DNA of 64,000 nucleotides from Montifringilla adamsi (Eukaryota > Chordata > Aves > Passeriformes > Passeridae). The stretch lies in the NCBI GenBank assembly GCA_017590115.1, contig JAGGNK010011003.1, positions 1,272,955 through 1,336,954 on the forward strand, given 5' to 3'. The notes beneath the pieces are model-generated. The model saw nothing but the letters and a program-made list of their open reading frames with translations, made no database searches and was not told the DNA's origin. A program made the translations under genes and the position numbers. Below, in pieces: positions 1 to 10,785 of this stretch (position 1 is the first letter of the stretch; the number at the start of each line of letters is the position of its first letter).

Positions 1-3000
1 TTCTCTCCAAGACACTATTTTTCACCATTTCAGGAAGATCAGGAAAAAGCACATCTGGAAAAATAAGAATGAAGATTGAAGTGGGGGTGAAGGGTTGAAG
101 TTGTATTTGGGATTGCTCCTCTTTCAGGAATGAGGCTGACAGATTGACTGGAGAATGGATGAGGAACTGCAGCCCAGCCTCCAGCCAAAGGGAAGAAGCC
201 AAAGAAAACCCAGCTTTACAAATGAGCAGGTTTCAAGAACATTTTCCCCTTGCCCTCAGTGATCAGGAATTTTATTTTATAAGAAAATTTATGGATGAAA
301 TAAGTGTGGAAAAAGGAAACTGTGATAAGAACCACAGGAACCTAAGCAGAACAGTGAAGAAGAAACCTGTAAGCCTAGAAACTTCTTGGGTCAGGAAATG
401 AATTTCCTTAAGAAATGTGGAAAACATTTATTTTGTGGGCATGATATTGCAAATGAATAAACGGTCCTTATGCACTGAGCCTAGCAGCTGCAAAATGGAG
501 CATTTAGAGAGATTTTATGCAAAAAATCCCACTGAAAATTGCTCCCCTGATTTATGATGCTCCAAGGGTTGCTCTGGGTTATTCTACCCCACCACGGCCT
601 GGACACTGAGCAAACACAACTCTGACAAACTTACTGAGACTAGGAATAGTTTGGCCAGGAAAGTAAGAGCAGTCACTCTTTAAAAAGTGATCTTCTGTGG
701 AAGCCAATGCTGAGGCAATACCATAATCAGATTCTGGCCCTGGGTTTTCTTTCTCTTCCCAGCAAAAATCAGAGTGAAAATAGTGTCCTGCTAGAAATGC
801 ATAAATCATATCTCCATGTACCTTCAGCTTCTCTTGCAGGAGCTTTAAAACACTTTACTTGCTCAAAAGCAATTAAAATACACTGCTGAGGCACTGGCAA
901 ACTCCACCTAAAGCACTTTTTGGTCAGTGCTGCTGAGTAGAAGGTACAGGAATGGCTCAAACCACGCAGCTCATCCTGGCAGCAATGCTCATCTTCTGCA
1001 CAATTCCAGTAACTTTTTGATGTTAAGCACAATTCCAACAATTTTTTGATGTTCAGCACTTAATCTACTGAGAAAAGAGGGTGCTTTGGGCTTGTGTTAG
1101 CTAAGTTTTGGTTTATTTGAGTCTGTTAATAGAGTAATTCAAATCTAAAGAAAAAAATGAAAATTTGGAAATGATTATTATTATAAAAGGGTTTACTTTT
1201 CAAATGCAGAATTTGGGGGAGTGGTCTCCAACACTTCCTGAGGACTTCCTCTGTGTTTGTGCCATTTAAATAATGAGATAGCAGATTAAGAGAAAGAAGT
1301 TTCATTAGAATTTGCTATAATTCTAAAAATCTCCTTGGACTGGGAGTCACTTTGATGCTGCCTTGTCAAGGCCTGAGCTGCACATTCACATTTTGAGTGC
1401 TCAAGCAGTGAAATCTCCCCGAGCACCCTGGGGAGCAGAGTTTGGTCCAGGGAGGTCAGCAGGGTTTGGGGTGAGCAGGGTTTGGGGTGAGCAGGGTTTG
1501 GTCCAGGGGGGTGGAACAAACACAGCAGCTCTGCTCCCCCTGTACTGTCCCAGGAGCTGCCCCAACTCAGGAGCATCTCAAAAGTTATGGCTGAATATTG
1601 AAAATTTACTGACTTGAGCCTGTTCAAAACAGTACCACCCCCACTACTGCAATTCCTGAGCACAGTTATTAAGACACTATTTAATTTCACCCAAGATATT
1701 AAACGTGCTCCGAAGACTTGATTTAGAGAAGCTGTTGGGACAATAATGTTGAATTTCCTGGCTTAAGTGGGCTTAAATTTTCAGTTATGTTACACTAATG
1801 AACTTATTCTGGTGAGCCCAATTTCAGAGCTCTTCTGTGATTACCAAAAGTGGTTCCAAGCACCTAATCAAAAGGAAGGCTGGATATTAAACAATGGAAT
1901 ATTTGCATACCTTGGAGGAGGTGATTGGACATCACTGCTGTGCTCTGCATATAAATTACAGCTGATCAGAATTCAGGCCTAGTAACCTCCTCTTGAAACA
2001 CATTTATTTCCTTCTGTTTGACTTAATTGTAGTGCCTTAAAATAGATTTCAGAATGTAAGAATGATCAGGTAAGTGCCTGGATTCACTTCACTGTGCAGG
2101 AGTACCACGGGAAATCCTGGCTGGTTCCAACTCTTCCCATCTCCACCGGGGAAGGGTCGGGTAGCAAGAAGAAATGGGGAGATGATCTCACCAAGATTCC
2201 CATGTTTAGCATCTCTACTGTCTTCTCTGATGGAAAGAAGTTTACCTGGTGCCTTGCTGCTGCTCGTCCTCGATGGGGACCAGAGGAGAAAACCGGTGAC
2301 AAAGCACAAGGTGGTGCCTTCAGGAGACACAAGGACTGGACTCAGCTGGGAACAGCTGAAAGCTGAAATCCTGCTGGTCCCAGGGAGGGATCTCCAGGCC
2401 AGGCTCTCACTTCACCTCAATGATCCAGTTACATCTCCCTGGAATCCCCAGCTCCCACTCCAGCACAAGCAGTGCTCCCAGACAGGGCTGTGCTCCTGCA
2501 CAGGACTTTCAGCAGAAAATCTACTCCCACACGGACAGGAAAGGAAGGTTTGAGCTCAGGAAAAGCTGTTTCACCTTAAAAGCTGTGAAAAGCTGGTGAC
2601 ATTAAACAGGGAAGAAAGTGAAAGCAGAAGAAATCACATCCCAGCACCAGCTCTGCTCCACAGCCCAGCCATCAGCTGGAGAACCTTCCTGACCTCTAAC
2701 CAGGGACTTAAAGGGGTCAGACCCAAAGGTGTATGACAAGAAGGGATTTAAGAGCTACAGAAAATTATTTGGAGTATTTATAATTTTTCTCTCACCAGCA
2801 AAATGCATTGTTAAGTTTGACCACCCAGAGAACAAATGTGTGATAACTTATTACAGTTTTGTGAGAAAATTCCTGAGCTCCAGAACTTCTGGTGACTCTA
2901 AACCAGCTGCACGAAGGCAGAAAGAACAGTGATGCAACTGAAGGTCTGTAATCAATCACCTGTGTGACATGGACTTTCCTCAGGTGCACGAGACTTAACA

Positions 3001-3291
3001 GAGACACCTCCTTTCCCACAGATATTTTGGCTCCTCCTTTAACACTGCAAAGCTCTGAAAATCTACTGCTGATAGAAAACCAGGGAGGGGAAAGTACAGC
3101 AGTACTGGGGCTCCACATCGACAAGCTATGGACTGCTAAGAATGATCAAACTCAGGAAAACATCATGGCTGAAGAATATTGATCATTTGGGAGCATCCAG
3201 GTCTCTGAGATGGTCAGAGGTGTGGCTGCAGGTGTGAGGGAGAGGCACAGCAAGGCAAAGGTCTCGGAGGAGGAACACAGCCCTTCCTTAC
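1..3291 (-). other. EIF4G3 intron downstream of exon I (partial)
   Basis: This is intron sequence after exon I, truncated by the window edge. It holds a small GT-rich tandem repeat near 1457-1502. I saw no further EIF4G3 exon and no CR1; frames on either strand here look like chance. Confidence 0.75.
1457..1502 (+). repeat. 16-bp G-rich tandem repeat, about three copies
   Basis: The unit TGAGCAGGGTTTGGGG is repeated about three times, giving G-runs at 1462, 1468, 1478, 1484 and 1493 with loops of three or six bases. Confidence 0.85.
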
Positions 3292-3414
3292 CTGAGGTGG
3301 AGTCGGGGTGGAGGTGGGTCTGACGATGGGGGGAGTGGGGTTCCTGCTGCCCCCTCCAGACATGATTTCTTCTGTTATGTCTTTGCCTCCCTGGTTTGGA
3401 TCCCGGATTCGGAT
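3292..3414 (-). CDS. EIF4G3: EIF4G3 exon I, second half of the PABP-binding segment
   Basis: This 123-nt, phase 0-0 exon has 41 codons: [20 protein letters not shown], then [20 protein letters not shown] and Q. Acceptor TTTCAATCCTGTAG; donor [24 protein letters not shown] is the most conserved piece of the eIF4G N-terminus and is nearly identical in eIF4G1; together with KREKKT it is the peptide that binds PABP RRM1-2 on poly(A), which joins the mRNA ends. A Ser/Thr/Pro-rich tail follows. The next coding exon (expected to begin around LPSQVPEHSP in human) was not seen in 1-3291 and should lie beyond the window. Confidence 0.97.
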
Positions 3415-4574
3415 CTACAGGATTGAAAGAATTGCAATAACAACAAAGGAATAATTCCCACAAGTGTTCCTGTTACTGCTGCCCTGGTGGAGAGCAGTGT
3501 GGGCAGCACAAGTTCCCACCACACCCAGCAGGAGATGCTCTGGGATGAGCTGGTGCTCAGCAACACTGGGATGTGGCTTGTTTCCATGGCTTGGAATGCA
3601 TGGCATGTCATCCCTTCATCAACACCTAATTTAATCAAAACCTAATTGAATCATCAACCACACTAGTTCAGTCTAAATATGTGCACCCTGTAATGCAAAA
3701 TACAGGCTCTGCTGCTGGAACGTGAGCTTCCTGCAACTGAGAAAACGTGGGAGACAGTTTAGGTACAAGCTAAGCTTGCCCAGTAGTGGAAAGGGCAAGA
3801 ATGGAGAAAAGGCTGTCATTTGCCCTGACAGGAAACTCCCTGACCTTGCCAGACCAGCTTCTGGAAAAGGGGAAAAGCAAATCAGTAAATCAATCTCAAG
3901 TTCCACCAAAACAGAGGGAATCAAACAAAAATACTAAGTGGAGGAAAGGGAAACCGAAAGAACAAACTGAAGTCCTTAGAACTCTGCAGCATTTAGGAAA
4001 AAAGTGGGATTTTTGAGTCTCTTTACAGCACCAAAATGGGAAGAAAAAATATTTTCCAAAATAAGCCACTCCTGAACACTCACTGAATCCTCAACTGACA
4101 CTTGAGCCAATCCATGTCCCTGACCAGGGGGAAGAGCCAGCATGTCTGGGATAATGTGAAACAGCTTTCCATCTCCAGTGTAAGAACTGGAGATTCTGAT
4201 AACCCTGAAGACAGAGTTCTGTGTATCTGCCCACCTTCTCCAAAGCTCTTGGCTGAACTCAAGATTAATTCCATGCAGAAATCCAAGCAAACAACTCCAA
4301 GTAAATCAAGAGACACCATCACCCTTCCCAGGGCAGGGGTTCTGCTAGAAACCACCCTGTAATTGCCCCATGGCAGGGGGTGGGAATGGTCCTGCAAGTC
4401 CTTCCAAGCCAGCCCTTCCGGGATTCTGGGCTATAAAATTGTAACTGCAGAAGGGTTTTGTGACTTGTCAAACTCAGTTTGGTGAGATGGTGGCTTCACT
4501 CTGTTTGTGAACACACACACACTGTACTCAGGATGTTGAGTCTGGGCTTTTCTTATTTTGGTAAGAGAAGGGTA

Positions 4575-4622
4575 AATGAAATATTTTAGCAAAAATATAT
4601 TTTTTTGCTAAAATATTTCATT
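4575..4622. repeat. Near-perfect 48-bp palindrome
   Basis: Two perfect 21-bp arms (AATGAAATATTTTAGCAAAAA and its reverse complement) separated by six bases, all A/T-rich. It could be the remains of a miniature inverted-repeat element or simply a hairpin; no terminal repeats or target-site duplication stand out. Confidence 0.9.
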
Positions 4623-5834
4623 AACTACAGCAACAAGGACCTGAGAGTTGGCACTAATTCCTGCCCTCTCCCCCACCCTGACACAGAGTCCATGGCATTA
4701 AAAACAAGATTTCCCTGCCTGCAAGGGAAATTTGTAGTACTCAAATACTCAGCTCATGGTGGATGTGGGCATGTGCACATTTAATTTTTCTCATTTCTCC
4801 AGTTGCAACACCAATTATCAAACTGAAACAGCACATTCAGAGACAAGCATCTCGGGCATTAAAAATCCCTTTTCTGCCTCAAAGAACGAAGCTTGGCTGG
4901 CATGGAACTGCCTTAATCCCAGCTGAGCGTGTCTGATCAGCTCTGCATTTCAATGGCATCAGGGATCTGGGCATGTCGTGTTTGGGATGCTGAAAAGAGA
5001 CTCCTGGGGACTGAAGAGGTGACAAAAAAGCTGCTGAGAGCAGCCACCAAAAAGGCCTTTCCTGCAGGCACAGCTCACACATTGTTCAGTTCTTCCGGTC
5101 TCCCAAATCAAGTGTCACCCCAGATCACCCTTGAAACTCCAAGGATGCAAATATTCTGCATTTTGAGACACGTCCAAGTCCTTTTATCCTCTTCTACCCC
5201 CAGGAAACTGTTCTTTTAATGTTTCCAAAACACTCTCACACAAATACTGCTGTAATTTTCTTTTCAGTCCTTTACAAACAATTCATTCACAAGTTCAAGC
5301 CCACATCATCTTTTCCTGGTTAAACCTTACATTCACCCCACACACCTCCACTGTTCCCCACCATCCACCTGTAGATGCGTTTAAATTCCATTCATCTGCC
5401 TCTCTCAAATTCCCCCCAGTGAACTAGAAAGAGAGGGAATGTGCCCTCCAGACTCATGTCCCCATTAATAATGTGGTCAGGTTCTTTCAAGCCTGCAAAT
5501 ACATCCACAACTTCCTGGTTTTCCACCTTTTTCAAGGCGTAATATTCAATAATTTCTGATTTGTCACTTTGAACCAATTCCCAATGCTCTCCCAAACTGT
5601 TGGGTTCACTCATTCCCTCCTGGCTTTTTGGGAGCACTCAAAGCAGCAGCATAGGTGAGAATCCAGGCTTGGGGAGACCATGCTGCTTTTGTTTATGTTT
5701 ATTTAAAACCATAAAAATTATTTTCCTTTTTGATTGGCTGAGATGTGACAAATTCACATCACATGAGTGGACATGCCCATAGAAAAATGGAAAACGGCAC
5801 TGTGCAATGCTTAATTACACTTAATCTCTTTGGG

Positions 5835-6012
5835 AATCACAAAATGACTGGTTTGGGATGGAATGGACCTTAAAGCTCATCTTAGAGCACGGGCAGGGAC
5901 ACCTTCCACTGTCCCAGGGGGCTCCAAGCCCCCGTGTCCAGCCTGGCCTTGGACACCTCCAGGGCTCCAGGAGCAGCCACAGCTGCTCTGGGCACCCTGT
6001 GCCAGGGCCTCC
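5835..6012 (-). mobile_element. CR1 LINE 3' fragment
   Basis: The + strand shows the reverse complement of a CR1 tail: ACTGGTTTGGGATGGAATGG, then the blocks CACCTTCCACTGTCCCAG and CCAGCCTGGCCTTGGACA. It is severely 5'-truncated, as usual for CR1, and inserted in the gene's sense orientation about 100 nt after exon H. Confidence 0.88.
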
Positions 6013-6115
6013 AGTGAAAGTAAAGCTCAGGTTTAATCTGAATAACATTATCCATGTCCTTGCAGCTCCCACCCAGCACAGAGCCCGGGGCTGAGCCCCC
6101 CAGGGCCCCACTCAC

Positions 6116-6216
6116 CGTTTTCTTCTCTCTCTTGGCAGGCGGCGGCTGCTGCTGCTGCGTAGGCACAATGATGGGTGCAGACTGGTACACGGGCTGGCTG
6201 GGGTAGAAGGGTGTTC
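6116..6216 (-). CDS. EIF4G3: EIF4G3 exon H, first half of the PABP-binding segment
   Basis: This 101-nt exon enters in phase 1, completes the Gly codon and encodes TPFYPSQPVYQSAPIIVPTQ, then QQQPPPAKREKKT. Acceptor GCTGCCCCAG; donor GTGAGT. The QQQQPPP stretch comes from a short CAG/CCG run. The basic tail KREKKT begins the segment that in eIF4G1 (KRERKT) contacts the RRM2 domain of poly(A)-binding protein; exon I supplies the rest. The exon leaves phase 0 but enters phase 1, so skipping it alone would shift the frame. It lies between CR1 fragments in opposite orientation, one only about 100 nt downstream. Confidence 0.96.
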
Positions 6217-9200
6217 CTGGGGCAGCAACAACACAAACCAGAGGGACCAGGTCAGCTCAGGACACACAACCAACACCAGAACTGCAGCTGGCCAGAACTT
6301 CCAACATCCCTCTGGGAGGGCTGCGTTTGCTTGGCTCCGCTGCCACTGAACAGAAGCTGATGCTCCATCAAGACAAGAGATTCAGTCACCATTTCTTATT
6401 TGATTTCCATGACCCAAAATTGGCCACGTACATCATCCATTTCTGAGAGGCTATGGACACCAGAGAGGCACTGCCAGACCATCCCTGGGCTCCTCTGCAT
6501 AACAAACAGGAAGGTTTTCTGCTGGATTTGCTGCTGGTTTATCAGGGGTTTTCTGCCTTTGTAGAGAAATTCAGTCTAACCAATACAAACAATTTGCGAG
6601 GTCAACTGCAACCTATTTGGAAGCATAACCAGAAAATTTAATTATGAGCAATCTTCCTCTCATGCTGCAACACACAAAAAGCACGACCACAGTTGATGAA
6701 TGCAGAATTACACCATGGTGCTGATCACATTCCTAACAGCCAGTGTGGTTCGTTATGGTTTTCTCAGTGGAAAGAGAGTGGCTCAATGAATAACCAAGTG
6801 TTTTAAGACCATGCCAGAGGTCAGGGTGGCAGAGCAGAGCTGCCTCCTGCCCATGGATCAGGTGTCAGGGGAATGCGTAAGGTGCTGCTGGGTGTTCTCC
6901 CTTCTAGGCATGGATGCTGGATGAACTGAGTGTTTGCACTTGCCTCTGGCACAATCTGATCTGTTCTTCAACTAAACTAACCTTTAACTGGGAATGAAAA
7001 TCTGGACTGTGCCTGTAACCCAACCGGGGGATCGCTGGATGTCAGGCAAAGGGTGAAATCCAAGAAAGCAAATTAAACCAGCTCAGCACAGCCTGATTTG
7101 CAACTCCAAGGATGCATTTCTCCTGCTGAGAGCTGGAAATCCCCAGCTCAGAGCAGGGTCCCTGTCTGCATCCTCAGAGAGGGAACTTTTTCCTGTGCAA
7201 GCAGGGAGCACTGCATGGCATCAAGGAGCTCAAAGTGACACTCCTGGGTGGGCTGAATCACTCAAGAAATGTCTCATTTTGAATGTCAGGGTCAGCAGAG
7301 CCACTTCAGATCTGAGCCTCAAAGGCTCTATCAGCATCTCTGCAGACTGGGAATCAAAAATTATGCTCAGAACAGCTGTGGCTGCCCCTGGATCCCTGGA
7401 AGTGTCCAAGGCCAGGCTGGACAGGGCTTGGAGCAATCTGGGGTAGTGGAAGGTGTCCCTGTCCATGGCAGGGGCTGGGACTGGATGGGATTTAAGGTCC
7501 TTCCAAACCAAACCATCCTGGGATTTGATGATTCTATGAACCCTGCTGATGAGCAGGTGTCCAAGCAGAGCCTGGGTAAGGTGAGGGAACAGGGGAAGCC
7601 TGGGATCCTGCAAGGTGTGAATTCCCTTCACTGGTAGTCTCCTAGAAACCAGATCTAACCACATCACCTGCAGTGTGATCCCTGCTGGAGAGGCAGCTCC
7701 AGCAGAACTCAAGGAACAACTCTCCCTTTATGAAAAGTACTTTTAACCTGAAAAGAGTAACTTCTGGGAAGAAACAACTTCTGTGATAAGCCAAGTGCAT
7801 TTGCCAGTGCCACATTCTCTGCTCTGCTCCCTGCCTTTGATCCCTTCCAGTTCTTCAGCACCCAACTTTTATTCTCTCTCCTACCCACTGATCACTTCAA
7901 GGTCTTTCCCAGTGTTGTACAGAAACTCCCTGACATCAGAGAATGATCAACTGCAAGACTGAGTTATAAAATTACACTGTCCATCTTCACAAGTTTTGTC
8001 TTCCACTGTATTTTCCCTCATCACCTTTTTTAGGTCTTGCCCAACTGCAATGATTTTGATATCCAGCAGCCACGCTGGCTACAAGTCCTGTGGCTGATGG
8101 AAAAGGCACTGCCAGCAGCATTATCCATGCCTGGACTGTAGATTTAGCTGCTCCCCAAACCTGGCAGCACCTGGAGAGGGGCTGAGCATTCCCAGTCCCT
8201 ATACACAGCAAGGCAGTGACAGGAGGGAAAGGTAGGTAAGTACAGGCAAATCCCTGGTGAAACCTTCCCTGCCTGGAGAACTCTGCAGGACAGAGAGCTC
8301 TGGCTTCACCCACTGATGCTCCACAGCATCAGCAGCAACCTAAAGCTGGGACTGAAAGATTCTAATATTTTCTGCAAAAAACCAGGTGCTTCCAGGAGAG
8401 GAAAGGAGCTGGAAATGAACCTTTTCCTAATTACAGGAGTGAATACAGATAAATGGCACCAAGCAAGCAGGAAGTAAGAAAGCAGACCTGTAACAGAACA
8501 AAAAATGAGGAATACTGGGCAATTTCCTCATCTAGTGGATCAGATTTGAAGAACCATTACAATATTCCTTCTATTCTCTCTAGGATCAACCACCAGGAAG
8601 TAGCTGCCCCAAATTACTCTCTCTCCTATTCTAAAATTGCATTACCAGGTTCAAAGGCTTCATGACAACCTTTCAATAATTCCCATGAGTTCCACACAGA
8701 ACAGATAAATAAGAGAAGGAAAAGAGGAAAAATAAGAGACCTTTTTAAATTATGCACAGGGAAGCTACTGGGTTTTTCTCTCCCTCCAAAGGGATTTCTG
8801 AGTGTGAAAAGCAAACTGCAATTCTGCCAAGGCAGCAGGGCTGTTACTGGTCAGCCTGGAAGGGAATCAGTCACCCCAAGGCTCCAATATTCCAACAGAG
8901 AATTCCCATGGGAGCCTGAGAATATCTCTGCCCCCAAAGGCTGCAGAATGTGAGTGGGCAGGGAGCAGTGAGTGACCAAATACATGAAAAGGCCAAGTTT
9001 TGGCCTCTGCAGGGGTTACAGACTCTTCTACTAGACTAAATGATCTTTGCAGCATCAATCCAGGGAAAAACCTACATGGCTTGTTCTTATCCCCCAGCAC
9101 ACACCAAACAAGAAACACTGGGATAAGAACTCCTAACTGCTGTTAACTGACAATGCCAGGCATGGCACAGTGAAAACCAGGACTGCCAAATGTACCCACA

Positions 9201-9478
9201 ATACCTGAACAAATAATAATGATTGAGCAGGGACTAACAACCAGCCCCATTGCTGGTCACAGGCTGTCCTGGGCAGCTGCAGCCTTTCCTGACACACTCA
9301 CACAAACAATGCTCTGGGATTTTTCAGGAGTGAATAATCAGGGCTGTGACACCACCAAATTTAGCAGCTATTTGAAGTTCAAACAAATGCTAATCCAGCT
9401 TGTTATTATAAATCTTCAGCTTGACAACAGAAAAACACACCAAGAAAAGACTGTAAGCAGTCTCCAAGCAGAACTCAC
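6217..9478 (-). other. EIF4G3 intron between exons G and H
   Basis: This 3.3-kb intron contains one CR1 fragment in antisense to the gene (7370-7540). No other recognisable content. Confidence 0.8.
7370..7540 (+). mobile_element. CR1 LINE 3' fragment
   Basis: CAGCTGTGGCTGCCCCTGGA and TGGAAGGTGTCCCTG are followed by TTTAAGGTCCTTCCAAACC and a terminal GATGATTCTATGA. Same subfamily as the copy at 5835 but opposite orientation, so the two flank exon H as inverted repeats. Confidence 0.9.
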
Positions 9479-9593
9479 CGTAGGCATTGGGGAACTCTCC
9501 AGGACCCGGGCCTGGATAGAAGGGTCCTGGTCCCGGTGGCTGCACAGGATATTGCTGCGGTGGCCCGACGTACGGGGGGCCACTGTGACGATA
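9479..9593 (-). CDS. EIF4G3: EIF4G3 exon G
   Basis: This 115-nt exon has 38 codons plus one base: YRHSGPPYVGPPQQYPVQPP, then GPGPFYPGPGPGEFPNAY and the first base of a Gly codon. Acceptor TTTTTGTCCCCCCAG; donor GTGAGT after TACG. It leaves phase 1 and joins exon H to complete Gly. The product is a Pro/Gly/Tyr-rich low-complexity tract typical of the eIF4G N-terminus (eIF4G1 has a related TQQYPVQPGAPGFYPGA). Residue GEF replaces GDF of human as I remember it. No known binding role is assigned here. Confidence 0.96.
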
Positions 9594-9704
9594 CTGGGGG
9601 GACAAAAACAACCATCACTGTACAAGGACAGGGGAAACCTGGAACTGAGCCCCCCTGATCAACAGGCATCTGATCCTCACGCTGGTTAATGACAGCTTTG
9701 GGCA

Positions 9705-9938
9705 TCACAGAATCATGGAATTGTTAAGGTTGGAAAAGATCTTTAAGATCACTGAGTCCAACCATCAACCAGCAGCTCCACCAAGGTCACCACTGACCAT
9801 GTCCCCAGGTGCCACTTCCACACATTGTCTGGACACTTCCAGGGATGGGGACTCCAACACTGCCCCAGGCATCCTCTGCCAGTGCCTGACCACCTTTTCC
9901 ATGAAGGCGTTTTTCCTAATATCCCCCTAAACCTCTCC
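9705..9938 (-). mobile_element. CR1 LINE 3' fragment
   Basis: It begins TCACAGAATCATGGAATTG (reverse complement of a CR1 end), then TTAAGGTTGGAAAAGATC, GTGCCACTTCCACACATTG and CAGTGCCTGACCACC. It belongs to the subfamily shared with the copies at 10219, 13971, 42951, 48449 and 60006. Confidence 0.9.
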
Positions 9939-10218
9939 AAATACTAGTGCCAAAAGCAAGGTAAAGCCAAGGCAGGGAGGACACAGGAGCTGAGGTAGAA
10001 CAGTTTCTGCCCTGATGGCAACACTGTGTTATGAGGTCCAAGGTTCTGGAGTGCCTGTGGATCTACCAAGTCAAGTTAGGAATTTTTAAAGCACTAAATA
10101 TTTTCCAAGAGCTTGGTTTCCTACTGTATTTGAGGGAGGCCTGAAAGACGTGATTGGTTCCTACTGCCTCCATGCACAGAAGAACAAATACCTCATACAG
10201 AGGAAGGACAGAGGCTGA

Positions 10219-10460
10219 ACCACGGAATCCTGGAATCATTTGGGGTGGAAAAGCCCTACAACCACCAAAAGTCCAACCGTTCCCCAGCACTGCCAAGCCC
10301 ACCCCTAAACCTTGTCCCCAGATGCCACATCCACACATTTCTTCAACATTTACAGGGATGCTGGCTCCACCACTGCCCTGGGCAGCCTCTGCCAGTGTCC
10401 CATCATCCTCTCCATGAAGGAATTTTTCCCAATACCTAATCTAGACCTGCCCTGGCACAT
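10219..10460 (-). mobile_element. CR1 LINE 3' fragment
   Basis: Reverse-complement CR1 tail with GGAATCCTGGAATCATTTGG, GATGCCACATCCACACATTT and CTCTCCATGAAGGAATTTTT. It aligns with the neighbour at 9705, but is a separate insertion. Confidence 0.85.
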
Positions 10461-10583
10461 GATATGCAACTACCAGCCTGATTTCACAGACACATCCCCA
10501 CACCCTCCTGGCAGCTCCTGAGACAGTCCTCATGGAGCAAACGTGGCTCTGCAGCTCCTCAGGTGCCTGGATGCTGGATTTAC

Positions 10584-10763
10584 CTGTGGGATACAGTACT
10601 GGGGGCCCTGAGGCATCGGGTAGGGCATTGGCAGGTGGTTCACCATCATGATGTGCTGGTTGGTTTGGTACACGGCAGTCGGGGTCTGCGCTCCGGGACG
10701 GATGGAGGGGCTGCTGTTCTGGATGGTGGCTCTTGGAGGCTGGATCTGAGGCCTCTGAAAAAA
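10584..10763 (-). CDS. EIF4G3: EIF4G3 exon F
   Basis: This exon has 180 nt and 60 codons if the upstream acceptor is used, starting FFQRPQIQPPRATIQNSSPS, then IRPGAQTPTAVYQTNQHIMM and VNHLPMPYPMPQGPQYCIPQ. It is phase 0-0 with donor GTAAAT. The upstream acceptor has a long pyrimidine tract ending TCCTCTCCTAG; a second AG nine bases later (TTTTTTCAG) would give 171 nt and remove FFQ. The human protein, as I recall, contains FFQ, so the first acceptor is taken as the main one. The segment is part of the disordered arm; it is more methionine- and hydrophobic-rich (HIMMVNHLPMPYP) than its neighbours and resembles the HVYPAGSQVMMIPSQ region of eIF4G1. Confidence 0.95.
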
Positions 10764-10785
10764 CTAGGAGAGGAAAGGGAGAGAG
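10755..10785 (-). promoter_or_regulatory. Tandem 3' splice sites of exon F, nine bases apart
   Basis: On the transcript strand the sequence reads CTCTCCTAG/TTTTTTCAG/AGGCCTCAG. Both AGs have usable pyrimidine tracts and keep frame; the choice adds or removes Phe-Phe-Gln. The first site follows the longer CT-rich tract (plus-strand 10766-10785). Confidence 0.7.

Larger units (their letters stand above)
3415..6115 (-). other. EIF4G3 intron between exons H and I
   Basis: This 2.7-kb intron contains an almost perfect 48-bp palindrome near 4575 and one CR1 fragment at its 5' end (5835-6012). The rest shows no recognisable gene or repeat. Confidence 0.8.
9594..10583 (-). other. EIF4G3 intron between exons F and G
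   Basis: This 990-nt intron is about half CR1: two fragments of one subfamily, both in the gene's orientation (9705-9938 and 10219-10460). Confidence 0.85.

Noticed and set aside
2049..2553. Overlapping 80-159 codon frames on both strands
   Set aside because: Frames open on both strands without family similarity or splice signals; they are treated as chance in intron.
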